64,000 nucleotides of DNA from contig NZ_JBHZRC010000001.1 of assembly GCF_043641075.1 (NCBI RefSeq), positions 620,001 through 684,000 of the forward strand, given 5' to 3'. Source of the stretch: Bacillus_BD oryzisoli_A. Its GTDB lineage: Bacteria; Bacillota; Bacilli; Bacillales; Cytobacillaceae. The first letter of the stretch is position 1. Each line of letters starts with the position of its first letter. The position numbers were made by a program, and so were the translations under genes. Positions 34,494-43,592 of this stretch are shown piece after piece. The notes beneath the pieces are model-generated. The model was not told the origin of the DNA, searched no databases, and saw only the letters and a list, made by a program, of their open reading frames with translations.

Positions 34494-35336
34494 TTAATTT
34501 AATTCCTCTGCAATACCATCATCTATTTTCCATTGTCCTGAAACAATATCCTTCCAAAACATAAAGTGCAGAGGCTTTCTTTCTTGAGTGTTATTACTTT
34601 TATAAATGGTGGCTTTCACATTTATTTGCTGGGAGACAACATCCTCTTTTCCTTCATTCACTGATAAAGATTTCTCATCTAAACGAATAATCATAATCTT
34701 TTTTAATTTTTTCTGCAGCAGTTTTTCTTTTTCTCCATTTTCAACAAGCATCTTTATGATCTGTTCATCACCCTGATTTACCGCTACTTCAAATACATTA
34801 AGAAGTTGAGATGGACTTATGACATTTAGATAGTCATCAAGTTTGCCGCCTGCCCGTAATATCATTAACTTATGGGACAAATCTTCATGTTTTGAACCAT
34901 GAGTTGTGCTTCCTAGAAAATGAACACAGAAGTGGCCTGGAAAGCCATTCCTCAAAGCTCCTGCTCCATGTGGCATGCCATGCATTGATGCAGCCAGCAT
35001 CTGATCATTTGTAACAACAAGAATGGCTCTTCGTTTCCAGCTCCATTTGCCGTTGTAAATTTTCTTCATTATTTTCGTATCCTTATACGTCAAGGGCTGA
35101 ACATCTGCATGCTTACTCCCGGCACGTCTTTGAACGGTAAATTGCAGCCCTGTCTCCACATCTGTAATGGTGAAAATTGATTTATTTGGAATAATATGAT
35201 TCACCATTGTCCACGGCAATATTTCTACCGTAAAGCTGTTCGGACTATCTGGATCTTCTAATGTAATCGCATGAGCTTGGACGGAATTTAGAATCAATAA
35301 TACTGCAAAGACTAAACGGAATAGTTTTCTTTTCAT
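34494..35336 (-). CDS. Secreted protein of unknown function with conserved GHFCVHF motif
   Basis: A 280-residue protein with a Sec signal peptide (MKRKLFRLVFAVLLILNSVQAHA, cleavage likely after AHA). Residues about 50-145 hold the best conserved-looking part: ITDVETGLQFTVQRRAGS, KRRAILVVTNDQMLAASMHG, MPHGAG and GHFCVHFLGSTTHG, with one Cys and several His that could form a catalytic or metal site. The Cys/His arrangement recalls L,D-transpeptidase-like or cell-wall enzymes, but I cannot assign it. The C-terminal half is charged. Only a weak GGAACG lies upstream. Confidence 0.6.
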   Translation of the reverse strand: MKRKLFRLVFAVLLILNSVQAHAITLEDPDSPNSFTVEILPWTMVNHIIPNKSIFTITDVETGLQFTVQRRAGSKHADVQPLTYKDTKIMKKIYNGKWSWKRRAILVVTNDQMLAASMHGMPHGAGALRNGFPGHFCVHFLGSTTHGSKHEDLSHKLMILRAGGKLDDYLNVISPSQLLNVFEVAVNQGDEQIIKMLVENGEKEKLLQKKLKKIMIIRLDEKSLSVNEGKEDVVSQQINVKATIYKSNNTQERKPLHFMFWKDIVSGQWKIDDGIAEELN

Positions 35337-35606
35337 GTTTGAATCGTTCCTTTAATTTTATTAACGCTTCAGGGATAGGATTAACTTAAATTGAAGCACT
35401 AGCTATGTATCAGGTGTTACTCTTAATAGAACACCTTTCTATTTTTCTGTCTTCAGGATAATAAATACCTAATAATATTTGGAATTACATAAGGTACAGA
35501 ACTGGGCAATTCTGATAATCATAAAGGTTAAGAAGCAGGGTAAAATAATCATCTACATCCTTATTCTAAATGCTGCATTATTTATTATTTGAAATGGGGG
35601 ATTCAG

Positions 35607-35816
35607 ATGCCAAATGTTGAAGTAGGATGCTCAGTAGTAAATTGTGTATTCCATGCAAAAGGGAATATTTGTGGAGCAGATAAAATAAAAATAGACATGG
35701 ATTTCAACTCAAACTATGATGCAGAATTCTCAAACGAGCTTGGATTTGCTGACGTGAAAGAAGAAGCAAACCATTCAGCCGATACCTGCTGCAAAACCTT
35801 TAAACCAAAAGAATAG
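35607..35816 (+). CDS. DUF1540 family cysteine-rich small protein
   Basis: A 69-residue protein with the DUF1540 cysteine spacing: C-x4-C near the N-terminus (GCSVVNCVFH), a third Cys in GNICGADKI and a final pair in DTCCKTF. These are probable metal-binding small proteins common in Firmicutes, function unknown. GGGGG lies 6 bases before the chosen ATG. It ends just before a GGTGTCAGGCACC repeat. Confidence 0.82.
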   Translation: MPNVEVGCSVVNCVFHAKGNICGADKIKIDMDFNSNYDAEFSNELGFADVKEEANHSADTCCKTFKPKE

Positions 35817-35823
35817 ATATATC

Positions 35824-35884
35824 GGTGTCAGGCACCCATTATGGACAAATTACACTCTTTTGTCTTTTTGTGGTGCCTGACACC
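35824..35884. repeat. Palindromic repeat (GGTGTCAGGCACC family)
   Basis: GGTGTCAGGCACC (35824-35836) pairs perfectly with GGTGCCTGACACC (35872-35884). The interior has ATGGACAAA facing TTTGTC. It has the same design as the element at 13002-13066 and lies right after a stop codon. Confidence 0.82.
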
Positions 35885-36003
35885 AAAAGTTTTGTTTGTT
35901 CACAATCATTCCTCTAATTTGAAGGTAAATATAAAGGAAAATAGTCAATTTATAGCGAATTTATATAATATACTTCATTTCTTTAGAAGGGGAGGGATAT
36001 GAA

Positions 36004-36522
36004 ATGAGGATATTTCACAGATTTACAAAAACAGATAAAGAGAAAAACACGGAAGGGAAGCTTGGAAAAACAAAAAAGATAAAAGATGAGTTGAAACTAA
36101 AACAGGTTGATCAGTTCTTTGGCTATTTATTAACCATCTATAATGAATTTGCTGATAAATATTCAGAAAATGAAGAAGTAAGGCAAGGATTGAAACCACA
36201 CTCAAAAGAATATTTAAAAAACCTTGAACATGGAATTGCATTAACAAAGAAAGCCCACGATAAAATAAAAGCAATCCCATATGTATACAATATTCCAAAA
36301 ACAACTCAACAATACATGAAATCCTCGAAAGAACAATTCCTCTTGAATTTAGAAAATTATATTAAGCGGGATGAGACGATTAAAAACAAAAGTGTCGAGG
36401 CAATCGAATCTGGATTAATAACAGAAATCTCCGATGAATTTATCATTCCATTTACAGTAAAAGCTCAATTTCATATGGAATCTGCAACAAATTATATGGA
36501 TCAAGCACGTCAGTCAGTCTAA
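36004..36522 (+). CDS. Hypothetical protein
   Basis: A 172-residue soluble, Lys-rich helical protein with no recognisable motif, signal or membrane segment. GAAGGGGAGGGAT lies just upstream of two possible ATGs (35999 is out of frame; 36004 is used). It is followed after 23 bases by the DUF429 gene, so the two are probably co-transcribed. Family not recognised. Confidence 0.6.
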   Translation: MRIFHRFTKTDKEKNTEGKLGKTKKIKDELKLKQVDQFFGYLLTIYNEFADKYSENEEVRQGLKPHSKEYLKNLEHGIALTKKAHDKIKAIPYVYNIPKTTQQYMKSSKEQFLLNLENYIKRDETIKNKSVEAIESGLITEISDEFIIPFTVKAQFHMESATNYMDQARQSV

Positions 36523-36545
36523 AACTAAGGGATGGATTAACGATC

Positions 36546-37202
36546 ATGATAGTGATTGGAATTGATTTATCTGGACCTGCCAATCATAAGGACACAGCAA
36601 TGGCGGTTTTTCAAACAAAGGGGGATGATTTAGTCCTTGCAGAATATATGGTTAATTGTGACGATGAGAAAATTCTATCTACCATTTTCTCATACACTGC
36701 ACATGACATAATTATCGGAATAGATGCCCCGCTTTCCTACCAGGATGGCGGCGGAGACCGCCCGCAGGATAAATGCTTGCGTGATTTTATTAAGGGGAAT
36801 GGCCTTTCAGGAAGCTCCATTATGCCGCCAACATTAACCAAGATGGTATATTTAACTCTTCGTGGCATTTCTCTAACTCGAAGAATCAGGAATATAAAGG
36901 AAGCTAAGCAAATAAAACTGGTAGAGGTGCATCCAGGCGCTGCAATTGGCACAAGGATTGAGCCTGACCTACTATCCCATGCACTAAACTATAAAAAGAA
37001 TATCCAATCAAGATACGTTATTTTTGATTGGTTTCATACTGTTGGACTGAAAAATTTGCCTGATATCTTAACGGAAACATCCCATCAAATTGATGCATGT
37101 GCTGCAGCATTGGCAGCATGGCATTGGGGTCACCCGGCAAAAAGGCCTGTATGGCGGTGGGAACACGTGACTCCAGCACACCCATTTGAAGTGTGCTGCT
37201 AA
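36546..37202 (+). CDS. DUF429 family protein (predicted RNase H-like nuclease)
   Basis: A 218-residue protein starting VIGIDLSGPANHKDTAMAVF, the first strand and Asp of a RNase H-like fold, with further acidic positions in IIGIDAPLSYQDGGGDRP and QIDACAAALAAW near the C-terminus. This is the DUF429 family, predicted to be a nuclease; activity has not been established from this sequence. AAGGGATGG lies upstream. Confidence 0.8.
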   Translation: MIVIGIDLSGPANHKDTAMAVFQTKGDDLVLAEYMVNCDDEKILSTIFSYTAHDIIIGIDAPLSYQDGGGDRPQDKCLRDFIKGNGLSGSSIMPPTLTKMVYLTLRGISLTRRIRNIKEAKQIKLVEVHPGAAIGTRIEPDLLSHALNYKKNIQSRYVIFDWFHTVGLKNLPDILTETSHQIDACAAALAAWHWGHPAKRPVWRWEHVTPAHPFEVCC

Positions 37203-37210
37203 ATTTTTTA

Positions 37211-37280
37211 CTTTTAATCCGAATGATTAAAAGTAAAGTAAAAAGACACATTTCATTGTATAAAAGAAATGTGTCTTTTT
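37211..37280. terminator. Two hairpins between convergent genes (bidirectional terminator)
   Basis: ACTTTTAATC / GATTAAAAGT (37211-37235), then AAAAAGACACATTTC / GAAATGTGTCTTTTT (37241-37280). The second has A- and T-runs on both sides and can end transcription in either direction. Confidence 0.85.
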
Positions 37281-37285
37281 CAGGT

Positions 37286-38248
37286 TTAATAAATGTTCTT
37301 TTTCCGAGATGGAGATATTTGAAAGGTCATTTGCTCAGCAAGTTCTGGAAAATCGATAAATGGATTGCGGTTACCTTGAATCAAATAAATAGCTTGATTA
37401 CGATGTTTCTCATAGATTGATACTTCAAATTGCTGATGCCATTTTATCATTAAGGAAATATCAATATTTCGTAGAAATGACTTTTTAATCGCTCTTGGAT
37501 AACGAACCAAGAAATACATCATTGCCCTTGCTACAGTTCCTTTGCCATATTCCGGTTCAAAACGGTTTTCCATTGTCACACCACAGTGATTTTGGATTTT
37601 TTCATTCGGTAATTCTGGATTATAAAATGAAAAATCATCATAAGGGAAATTAGAGCGTTTAATATTGCAATCGGGCTGACAGGCAAACAAATGATGCAAA
37701 TCTCCCTTCATTGGATCCTCCGCACCATACCATGATTGCGGGACAATATGCTCTGTATTAAATTTATATTCAACATCTATCTTTGTAATCTTTTCATTTC
37801 GAATAACGTAAAGTTCCTTTTGAGTGTTTAATAGTTCCTGAAATCTCCAGTACTTTTTCTGTATTGTTAAAAAGTCATCCTGTAACAGCTTTTTAGGATC
37901 CTGATCCATGCCTGAATAAATACTCTTAATCGTTCCATCGGGATGCATATCGACCCACGTATATAAAAATTGATCCTTACTAATAAAATACGTCAAATGA
38001 TGCTTATGGGTTTTCTTTAGTAACTCATGATATCTATAAAACAAATTAGCTGTTAGGTTTGAAACAGACTGATAGTAGTGTTTTTTATCCTTTTCATCCC
38101 TTTTTTGATTATAGTAAAGCTCTTGATTCAGTGTAATAACTTCTTTATTCTTCTCTATCTCCCGAATGGCATCGTTTATATCCTGATAAAAAGGCTGTTG
38201 TAATTCATTCAACCTTTCAAGTAGAGTCGTTTCAATTAGACCTTCCAT
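37286..38248 (-). CDS. Endonuclease I family (EndA/Vvn-type) nuclease
   Basis: A 320-residue protein with the beta-beta-alpha-metal nuclease core NTEHIVPQSWYG (catalytic His), KGDLHHLFACQPDCNIKRSNF (metal-binding His/Asn), then ENRFEPEYGKGTVARAMMYFLVRYP, as in bacterial endonuclease I. Unlike most EndA/BsnA enzymes, no signal peptide is visible, so it may act inside the cell. Two adjacent ATGs (38251, 38248) follow AAGGTGGG; the second has better spacing. A longer TTG start at 38293 has no binding site. Confidence 0.85.
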   Translation of the reverse strand: MEGLIETTLLERLNELQQPFYQDINDAIREIEKNKEVITLNQELYYNQKRDEKDKKHYYQSVSNLTANLFYRYHELLKKTHKHHLTYFISKDQFLYTWVDMHPDGTIKSIYSGMDQDPKKLLQDDFLTIQKKYWRFQELLNTQKELYVIRNEKITKIDVEYKFNTEHIVPQSWYGAEDPMKGDLHHLFACQPDCNIKRSNFPYDDFSFYNPELPNEKIQNHCGVTMENRFEPEYGKGTVARAMMYFLVRYPRAIKKSFLRNIDISLMIKWHQQFEVSIYEKHRNQAIYLIQGNRNPFIDFPELAEQMTFQISPSRKKNIY

Positions 38249-38438
38249 CATATCCCACCTTATAATCCTATCATTTAGGTATAGTGAGTCCAAAACCGTT
38301 TCATACTATTAAGTTAACGAAAAAAAAGAAAAGTTTCAATCTATTTTCCATTTCCTCCTTTTCATTTTACTGAAGTGTTTCAACTGAGTATAAATCACTC
38401 ACAAACGGTAATAGTAAGGGGAAAAGGGGTTGAACATC

Positions 38439-38621
38439 ATGAGTGATTGGAATGAACAAAGTGCACCAAATAATAATTTGACATCAAGTTCGATTCGCAC
38501 CTCCAACCTGGTTGGAAACAACAAACAAAATCATGAATTTTCTGAGGAACTGTCGGATGGTGGCGTAAGAGACGAAATCATTAATTGGCAGCGTAACAAA
38601 CGAAAATCCGGAAAATCCTAA
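38439..38621 (+). CDS. Small hydrophilic protein of unknown function
   Basis: A 60-residue protein rich in Asn, Ser, Lys and Glu (starts MSDWNEQSAPNNNL, ends INWQRNKRKSGKS), likely disordered. It has GGGG about 9 bases upstream and a strong terminator downstream, which supports a real gene. The size and composition would fit a spore or stress protein, but I do not recognise a family. Confidence 0.55.
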   Translation: MSDWNEQSAPNNNLTSSSIRTSNLVGNNKQNHEFSEELSDGGVRDEIINWQRNKRKSGKS

Positions 38622-38633
38622 CATATCTATTTG

Positions 38634-38666
38634 AAATGGCTGACGATAATCGTCAGCCATTTTTCA
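38634..38666 (+). terminator. Intrinsic terminator
   Basis: A nearly perfect 14-bp stem AAATGGCTGACGAT / ATCGTCAGCCATTT with a minimal loop, then Ts. Confidence 0.87.
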
Positions 38667-38784
38667 TGACAGAGGAATTGTCCTTTAATAAACTAAAGCT
38701 AATAAATCCCATCTGGGTTACAATGAAATTATGTTTTTTCGATAAGAAATATCGGTAATAGAAAGAAGAAAATGGGGGAGATTT

Positions 38785-39747
38785 ATGAAAATATTATTTA
38801 TGATTCGCGATCCATTTGTTACTGCCTATCCAAAGCTAATTGAAGATGCAAAAAAGGTGGCAGATGATGTCAAGGTATTATATACAGATAATGGAATCAG
38901 TAAATCAGAGCTTTTACAAGAAGTAAGGGATGTAGACATCATTGTTGTAGCAATCGTTAACATTGACCAGGAAGTGATGGATGCAGCATCCCATTTGAAA
39001 TATATCATTAAATTTGGTGCCGGCTATGATAATATTGATGTTAAATATGCCTTTCAAAAAGGCATTCCTGTTACAAATGCACCTGGACTCAATGCAGAAT
39101 CCGTTGCCGATCATGCCTTTGGTTTGATGCTGTCAGCGTCAAGAAACATTCCGCAAAAGGATAATGAAATCAAATCCAGCCATTGGGAACTGTCTGTTGG
39201 TCATGAAATTTATGGTAAAAGACTTGGCATTGTCGGGTTCGGTTCAATCGGAAAAGCCATTGCAAGACGAGCATTTGGCTTCAATATGGAAACCATAGCA
39301 TTTGGAAATTACAAGGACTACGATACAGCTGAAAAGTGGAATGTTACCTTTGTTGATAAAGAAGAGCTTTTTTCAACCTCCGATTACGTCATTATTAGCA
39401 CCTCAGTAACTGAAAAGAACCGCAAAATGGTTAACAAAGAACTGTTAAACAGAATGAAGCCAACCGCCTTTATTATTAATATTTCACGTGGCGCACTCAT
39501 CAATGAAAATGATCTTATCAAGACATTGAAACAGCGAAAAATTAAAGGTGCGGCATTGGATGTCTTTGAAACAGAGCCGCCAACAAATGAATTGGCCCTG
39601 CTGCCTAATGTTGTAGCCACCTCCCATATTGGCGGGTCAACCTATGAATCTATTGAAAAAATTGGAAGTTTAACCATCCAAAATATAATCAGATTTTTAA
39701 AAAATGAACCATTAGAATATGAAGTAACACCTGTTTCAAACAAATAA
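38785..39747 (+). CDS. D-2-hydroxyacid dehydrogenase (phosphoglycerate dehydrogenase-like)
   Basis: A 320-residue NAD-dependent dehydrogenase. It has the cofactor motif LGIVGFGSIGKAIARRA (about residues 147-163) and all three catalytic residues: Arg in NISRGALINE, Glu in DVFETEPP and His in SHIGGSTYES. It lacks the ACT domain of SerA. Family members reduce 2-keto acids such as hydroxypyruvate, glyoxylate or phosphohydroxypyruvate; the substrate is not known. GGGGGAG lies 7 bases upstream. Single gene. Confidence 0.9.
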   Translation: MKILFMIRDPFVTAYPKLIEDAKKVADDVKVLYTDNGISKSELLQEVRDVDIIVVAIVNIDQEVMDAASHLKYIIKFGAGYDNIDVKYAFQKGIPVTNAPGLNAESVADHAFGLMLSASRNIPQKDNEIKSSHWELSVGHEIYGKRLGIVGFGSIGKAIARRAFGFNMETIAFGNYKDYDTAEKWNVTFVDKEELFSTSDYVIISTSVTEKNRKMVNKELLNRMKPTAFIINISRGALINENDLIKTLKQRKIKGAALDVFETEPPTNELALLPNVVATSHIGGSTYESIEKIGSLTIQNIIRFLKNEPLEYEVTPVSNK

Positions 39748-39759
39748 GTATAAAGAAGT

Positions 39760-39790
39760 AGTTCCCTTTTCAAAAGGGAGCTTTTTTTTT
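39760..39790 (+). terminator. Intrinsic terminator
   Basis: TCCCTTTT / AAAAGGGA hairpin followed by nine Ts. Confidence 0.85.
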
Positions 39791-39899
39791 ATCCAACAAA
39801 GCATAATTATTGTCATTATTTCTCAATCTTTTTACATAATAAATCACAAAGCGTGAAAGATAAGCAAGGATAGGAAAATTCCACCATGAAGGGAGCAAG

Positions 39900-42800
39900 A
39901 TGATGCGAAAAAAAATCTCGCCTTTACTGAAAAAGCTGACGTACTTTGGCAAAACGCAGGACTTAGCCGAACACAGTGTTCTTCAGGGAGCAGACCGGGA
40001 AATGGAAAAATACTACCGTAATCGGTGGCAGCACGATAAAGTCGTTCGCTCTACACATGGGGTAAATTGTACCGGGTCATGCAGTTGGAAAATCCATGTA
40101 AAAGATGGAATCATCACATGGGAAACACAGCAAACAGATTACCCTACAACAGGTCCTGATATGCCGGAATATGAACCGCGCGGATGTCAACGGGGGGCTA
40201 CATTCTCCTGGTACACATATAGCCCGCTTCGTGTCAGATATCCTTATGTTAGAGGGGATTTGATTCGGATTTGGAAGGAAGCACGAAATAAAATGGATGA
40301 TCCCGTTCAAGCCTGGAAATCGATCATTGATGATCCGGAGAAGCGAACAGCATATAAGAGTGCAAGAGGAAAGGGCGGATTTGTCCGTTCAACATGGGAT
40401 GAAGTATATGAGCTCATTTGTGCTCAATTAATTTATACCCTTCAGGAATATGGCCCAGATCGGATAGCCGGCTTTTCGCCGATCCCAGCTATGTCGATGG
40501 TCAGTCACGCAAGCGGTTCACGGTTTATCAACCTACTTGGCGGAACGATGCTTAGTTTCTATGATTGGTATGCAGATTTACCACCTTCTTCGCCACAGGT
40601 TTGGGGCGAACAAACAGATGTTCCGGAAACATCTGATTGGTTTAACTCCTCTTATTTACTCGTTTGGGGGTCAAACGTACCGCAAACCCGAACACCAGAT
40701 GCTCATTTCCTTACAGAGGTTCGCTATAAAGGGACAAAGGTAGTCTGTGTAGCACCTGATTATGCAGAATATGTAAAATTTGCTGATCATTGGCTACCGG
40801 TACAGGCAGGGATGGATGGCGCACTGGCGATGGGAATGACTCATGTCATTTTAAAGGAATTTTACGTTGAACAGCAAACCCCATTTTTTGAGGAATATGT
40901 TAAACAATACACAGACCTTCCATATCTAATAACATTAAAGAAGGACGGGGATCATTTTAATGCTGGTCGTTTCTTGCGTGCCACTGATTTAGGGATGGAG
41001 CTGGAATATAAAGATTGGAAAACCATTATTTATGATAAAAAGTCAGGTAAACTCTCTGCACCTAACGGCAGTATCGGCCATCGCTGGGAAAATAAAGGTG
41101 AATGGAATCTGGAAATGAAGGATTCTGATAATGGTTTACAGGACTTAGATCCTGCTTTAACCTTACTCGGCATAGAGGATGAAACAGGTATTTTATACTT
41201 ACCTTATTTTGGTACGGAAAATAATGAAATCCTAAAGCGCGGAGTACCAATTAAAAAGCTCGAGCAGAACGGTGAAACTATCTATGTAACGACGGTATTC
41301 GATGTATTAATGGCGCAGGCTGGTGTGAAGCGCGGAGACTTACCCGGCGATTATCCACAGGATTATGATGACCCTAAACCACATACCCCAGCGTGGCAGG
41401 AAAGTATTAGCGGCATTGATCGGAAGGTATGTGCTCAAATAGCCCGTGAATTTGCTCAAAATGCCATTGATTCGGGCGGAAGATCCATGATTATTATGGG
41501 GGCTGGTATAAACCACTGGTATCATTCAGATGCCATTTATCGTGCCATTCTAAATATGGTTCTCCTTACAGGCTGTGAAGGTGTAAACGGAGGGGGCTGG
41601 GCCCATTATGTAGGGCAGGAGAAGGTACGTCCGCTTGAAGGATGGCAGACGATCGCCATGGCTCGTGACTGGGGAGGACCGCCGCGTTTGCAAAATGCCA
41701 CCTCTTTCTTCTACTTTGTAACAGAGCAGTGGCGGTATGACGATCAGCGGCCTGCCGAACATCTTTCACCATTATATGAAAAGCCGCGTTATAACAATAT
41801 GGCCGACTATAATGCGTTAGCAGTCAGACTTGGTTGGGTAGCTGCCTATCCTCAGTTTAATGCAAACTCATTAAAACTGTATGACCAGGCAAATGCTCAA
41901 AATAATGATGAAGCTGTTAGCTATGTGGTCAATCAGGTTAAAACTGGCGCATTAAAATTTTCTGTTGAGGAACCGAGTCATCCGGTCAATTTCCCACGGA
42001 CACTCTTTGTTTGGAGAGCTAATTTAATCGGGAGTTCCGCGAAGGGTCATGAATATTTCCTAAAATACATGCTTGGAACACATAATGGTGTACTGGCTGA
42101 GCCTTATAAAGATCTTGGATGTACAGAAGTGAATGAAAATATCCCAATTCCTGATGAAGGAAAACTCGATCTCTTAATTGATTTGAATTTTCGTATGTCC
42201 GGAACGGGCATGTATTCTGATATTATTCTTCCTGCAGCAACTTGGTATGAAAAATATGATATTAGTTCTTCTGACACACATCCATTTATTCATCCATTTA
42301 ATCCGGCAATAACACCACCGTGGGAAAGCCGGACAGATTGGACAATTTTCAAAAAATTAGCCCACACCTTCAGTGAAATGGCAAAGCAATATTTTCCAGA
42401 TCCGGTAAAGGATATTGTCACAAATGCGCTTCTACATGACTCAAGAGATGAAATTTCTCAGAAGTTCGGATTGGTACCAGATTGGAAGCAGGATGGGTCA
42501 GATCCTGTCCCTGGGCATAATTTCCCGCGAGTTCTTGTTGTCGAAAGAGATTACACAAAAATATTTGATAAATATGTCGCGCTCGGAACCAACGTGAAAG
42601 AAAACATCGGGGCCAAAGGAATAAGCTGGGATGTGAAAGAAGAATATGAGGAATTAAAAGACATATTGGGTACGGCGAAGGATTCTGCTCAATATAGCGA
42701 TTGTCCTGATTTATCATTTGACAGAAATGTAGCGGAAGCGATCTTAACGTTATCAAGTACAACAAACGGCTCTGTTAATCAAAAAGCATGGGTTGGACTA

Positions 42801-43592
42801 GAAAATCGTACAAGCCAGAAGCTTAGTCACTTATCACAAGAACGGGCGGAAGAGCATATTTCCTTTGACGAAATTTCTGCACAGCCCAGGAAGGTTATCA
42901 CTTCGCCGGTTTATAGCGGTATTGAAACAGGTAATAGAAGATATGCACCGTTTGTTATTAACCGAGAATATTTGGTTCCATTTAGAACATTAACGGGAAG
43001 ACAGCATTTTTATCTAGATCATGAAATGATGTTTGAATACGGGGAAGCCCTGCCTGTCTTTAAAGGTCCGATCAAACGTATGGCTTTTTATGATAAAGAT
43101 GGGAAGCCTGAGACGAATAAACAGGAAATTCGGCTTCGTTATTTAACCCCGCATTTTAAATGGTCATATCACAGCACATATTTTGATACCTTGCCAATGT
43201 TAACGTTATTCCGCGGTGGCACAACGATTTGGCTGAATAATGAGGATGCACAGTCCGTTGGTATTTCGGATAATGACTGGCTTGAAATCTATAATCGCAA
43301 TGGAGTAACAGTAGCCCGCGCTGTTGTCAGCCACCGGATGCCAAAAGGAATTTCGTATATGTATCATGTTCAAGACCGTTTAATCAATGTACCAGGCTCC
43401 ACCATTACAAAGGAGAGAGGGGGGACCTTCAATAGTCCGACCTGTCTTACAATGAAACCGACCCATTTAATCGGGGGCTACGCCCAGCTGAGCTATGGAT
43501 TTAACTATTACGGACCAACTGGTAATCAACGGGATGAGCAGGTGATGATTAGAAAATTAGAACGAAGCGAGGTGGATTGGCTTGAGGATTAA
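39900..43592 (+). CDS. narG: Respiratory nitrate reductase, alpha subunit
   Basis: A 1230-residue molybdenum bis-MGD catalytic subunit reducing nitrate to nitrite on the inner face of the membrane. The N-terminal iron-sulphur region HGVNCTGSCSWKIHV is present, as is the Mo-ligand region FYDWYADLPPSSPQVWGEQT, whose Asp is the known metal ligand. The length is the family norm. It is the first gene of narGHJI. Two close ATGs (39900, 39903) follow GAAGGGAG. No FNR-type TGTGA-N6-TCACA box was found in the 110 bases upstream. Confidence 0.97.
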   Translation: MMRKKISPLLKKLTYFGKTQDLAEHSVLQGADREMEKYYRNRWQHDKVVRSTHGVNCTGSCSWKIHVKDGIITWETQQTDYPTTGPDMPEYEPRGCQRGATFSWYTYSPLRVRYPYVRGDLIRIWKEARNKMDDPVQAWKSIIDDPEKRTAYKSARGKGGFVRSTWDEVYELICAQLIYTLQEYGPDRIAGFSPIPAMSMVSHASGSRFINLLGGTMLSFYDWYADLPPSSPQVWGEQTDVPETSDWFNSSYLLVWGSNVPQTRTPDAHFLTEVRYKGTKVVCVAPDYAEYVKFADHWLPVQAGMDGALAMGMTHVILKEFYVEQQTPFFEEYVKQYTDLPYLITLKKDGDHFNAGRFLRATDLGMELEYKDWKTIIYDKKSGKLSAPNGSIGHRWENKGEWNLEMKDSDNGLQDLDPALTLLGIEDETGILYLPYFGTENNEILKRGVPIKKLEQNGETIYVTTVFDVLMAQAGVKRGDLPGDYPQDYDDPKPHTPAWQESISGIDRKVCAQIAREFAQNAIDSGGRSMIIMGAGINHWYHSDAIYRAILNMVLLTGCEGVNGGGWAHYVGQEKVRPLEGWQTIAMARDWGGPPRLQNATSFFYFVTEQWRYDDQRPAEHLSPLYEKPRYNNMADYNALAVRLGWVAAYPQFNANSLKLYDQANAQNNDEAVSYVVNQVKTGALKFSVEEPSHPVNFPRTLFVWRANLIGSSAKGHEYFLKYMLGTHNGVLAEPYKDLGCTEVNENIPIPDEGKLDLLIDLNFRMSGTGMYSDIILPAATWYEKYDISSSDTHPFIHPFNPAITPPWESRTDWTIFKKLAHTFSEMAKQYFPDPVKDIVTNALLHDSRDEISQKFGLVPDWKQDGSDPVPGHNFPRVLVVERDYTKIFDKYVALGTNVKENIGAKGISWDVKEEYEELKDILGTAKDSAQYSDCPDLSFDRNVAEAILTLSSTTNGSVNQKAWVGLENRTSQKLSHLSQERAEEHISFDEISAQPRKVITSPVYSGIETGNRRYAPFVINREYLVPFRTLTGRQHFYLDHEMMFEYGEALPVFKGPIKRMAFYDKDGKPETNKQEIRLRYLTPHFKWSYHSTYFDTLPMLTLFRGGTTIWLNNEDAQSVGISDNDWLEIYNRNGVTVARAVVSHRMPKGISYMYHVQDRLINVPGSTITKERGGTFNSPTCLTMKPTHLIGGYAQLSYGFNYYGPTGNQRDEQVMIRKLERSEVDWLED

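Noticed and set aside
39844..39856. TCAC-AAAGC-GTGA inverted repeat upstream of narG as an FNR site
   Set aside because: FNR boxes read TGTGA-N6-TCACA; this repeat has the halves in the opposite order and the wrong spacing.
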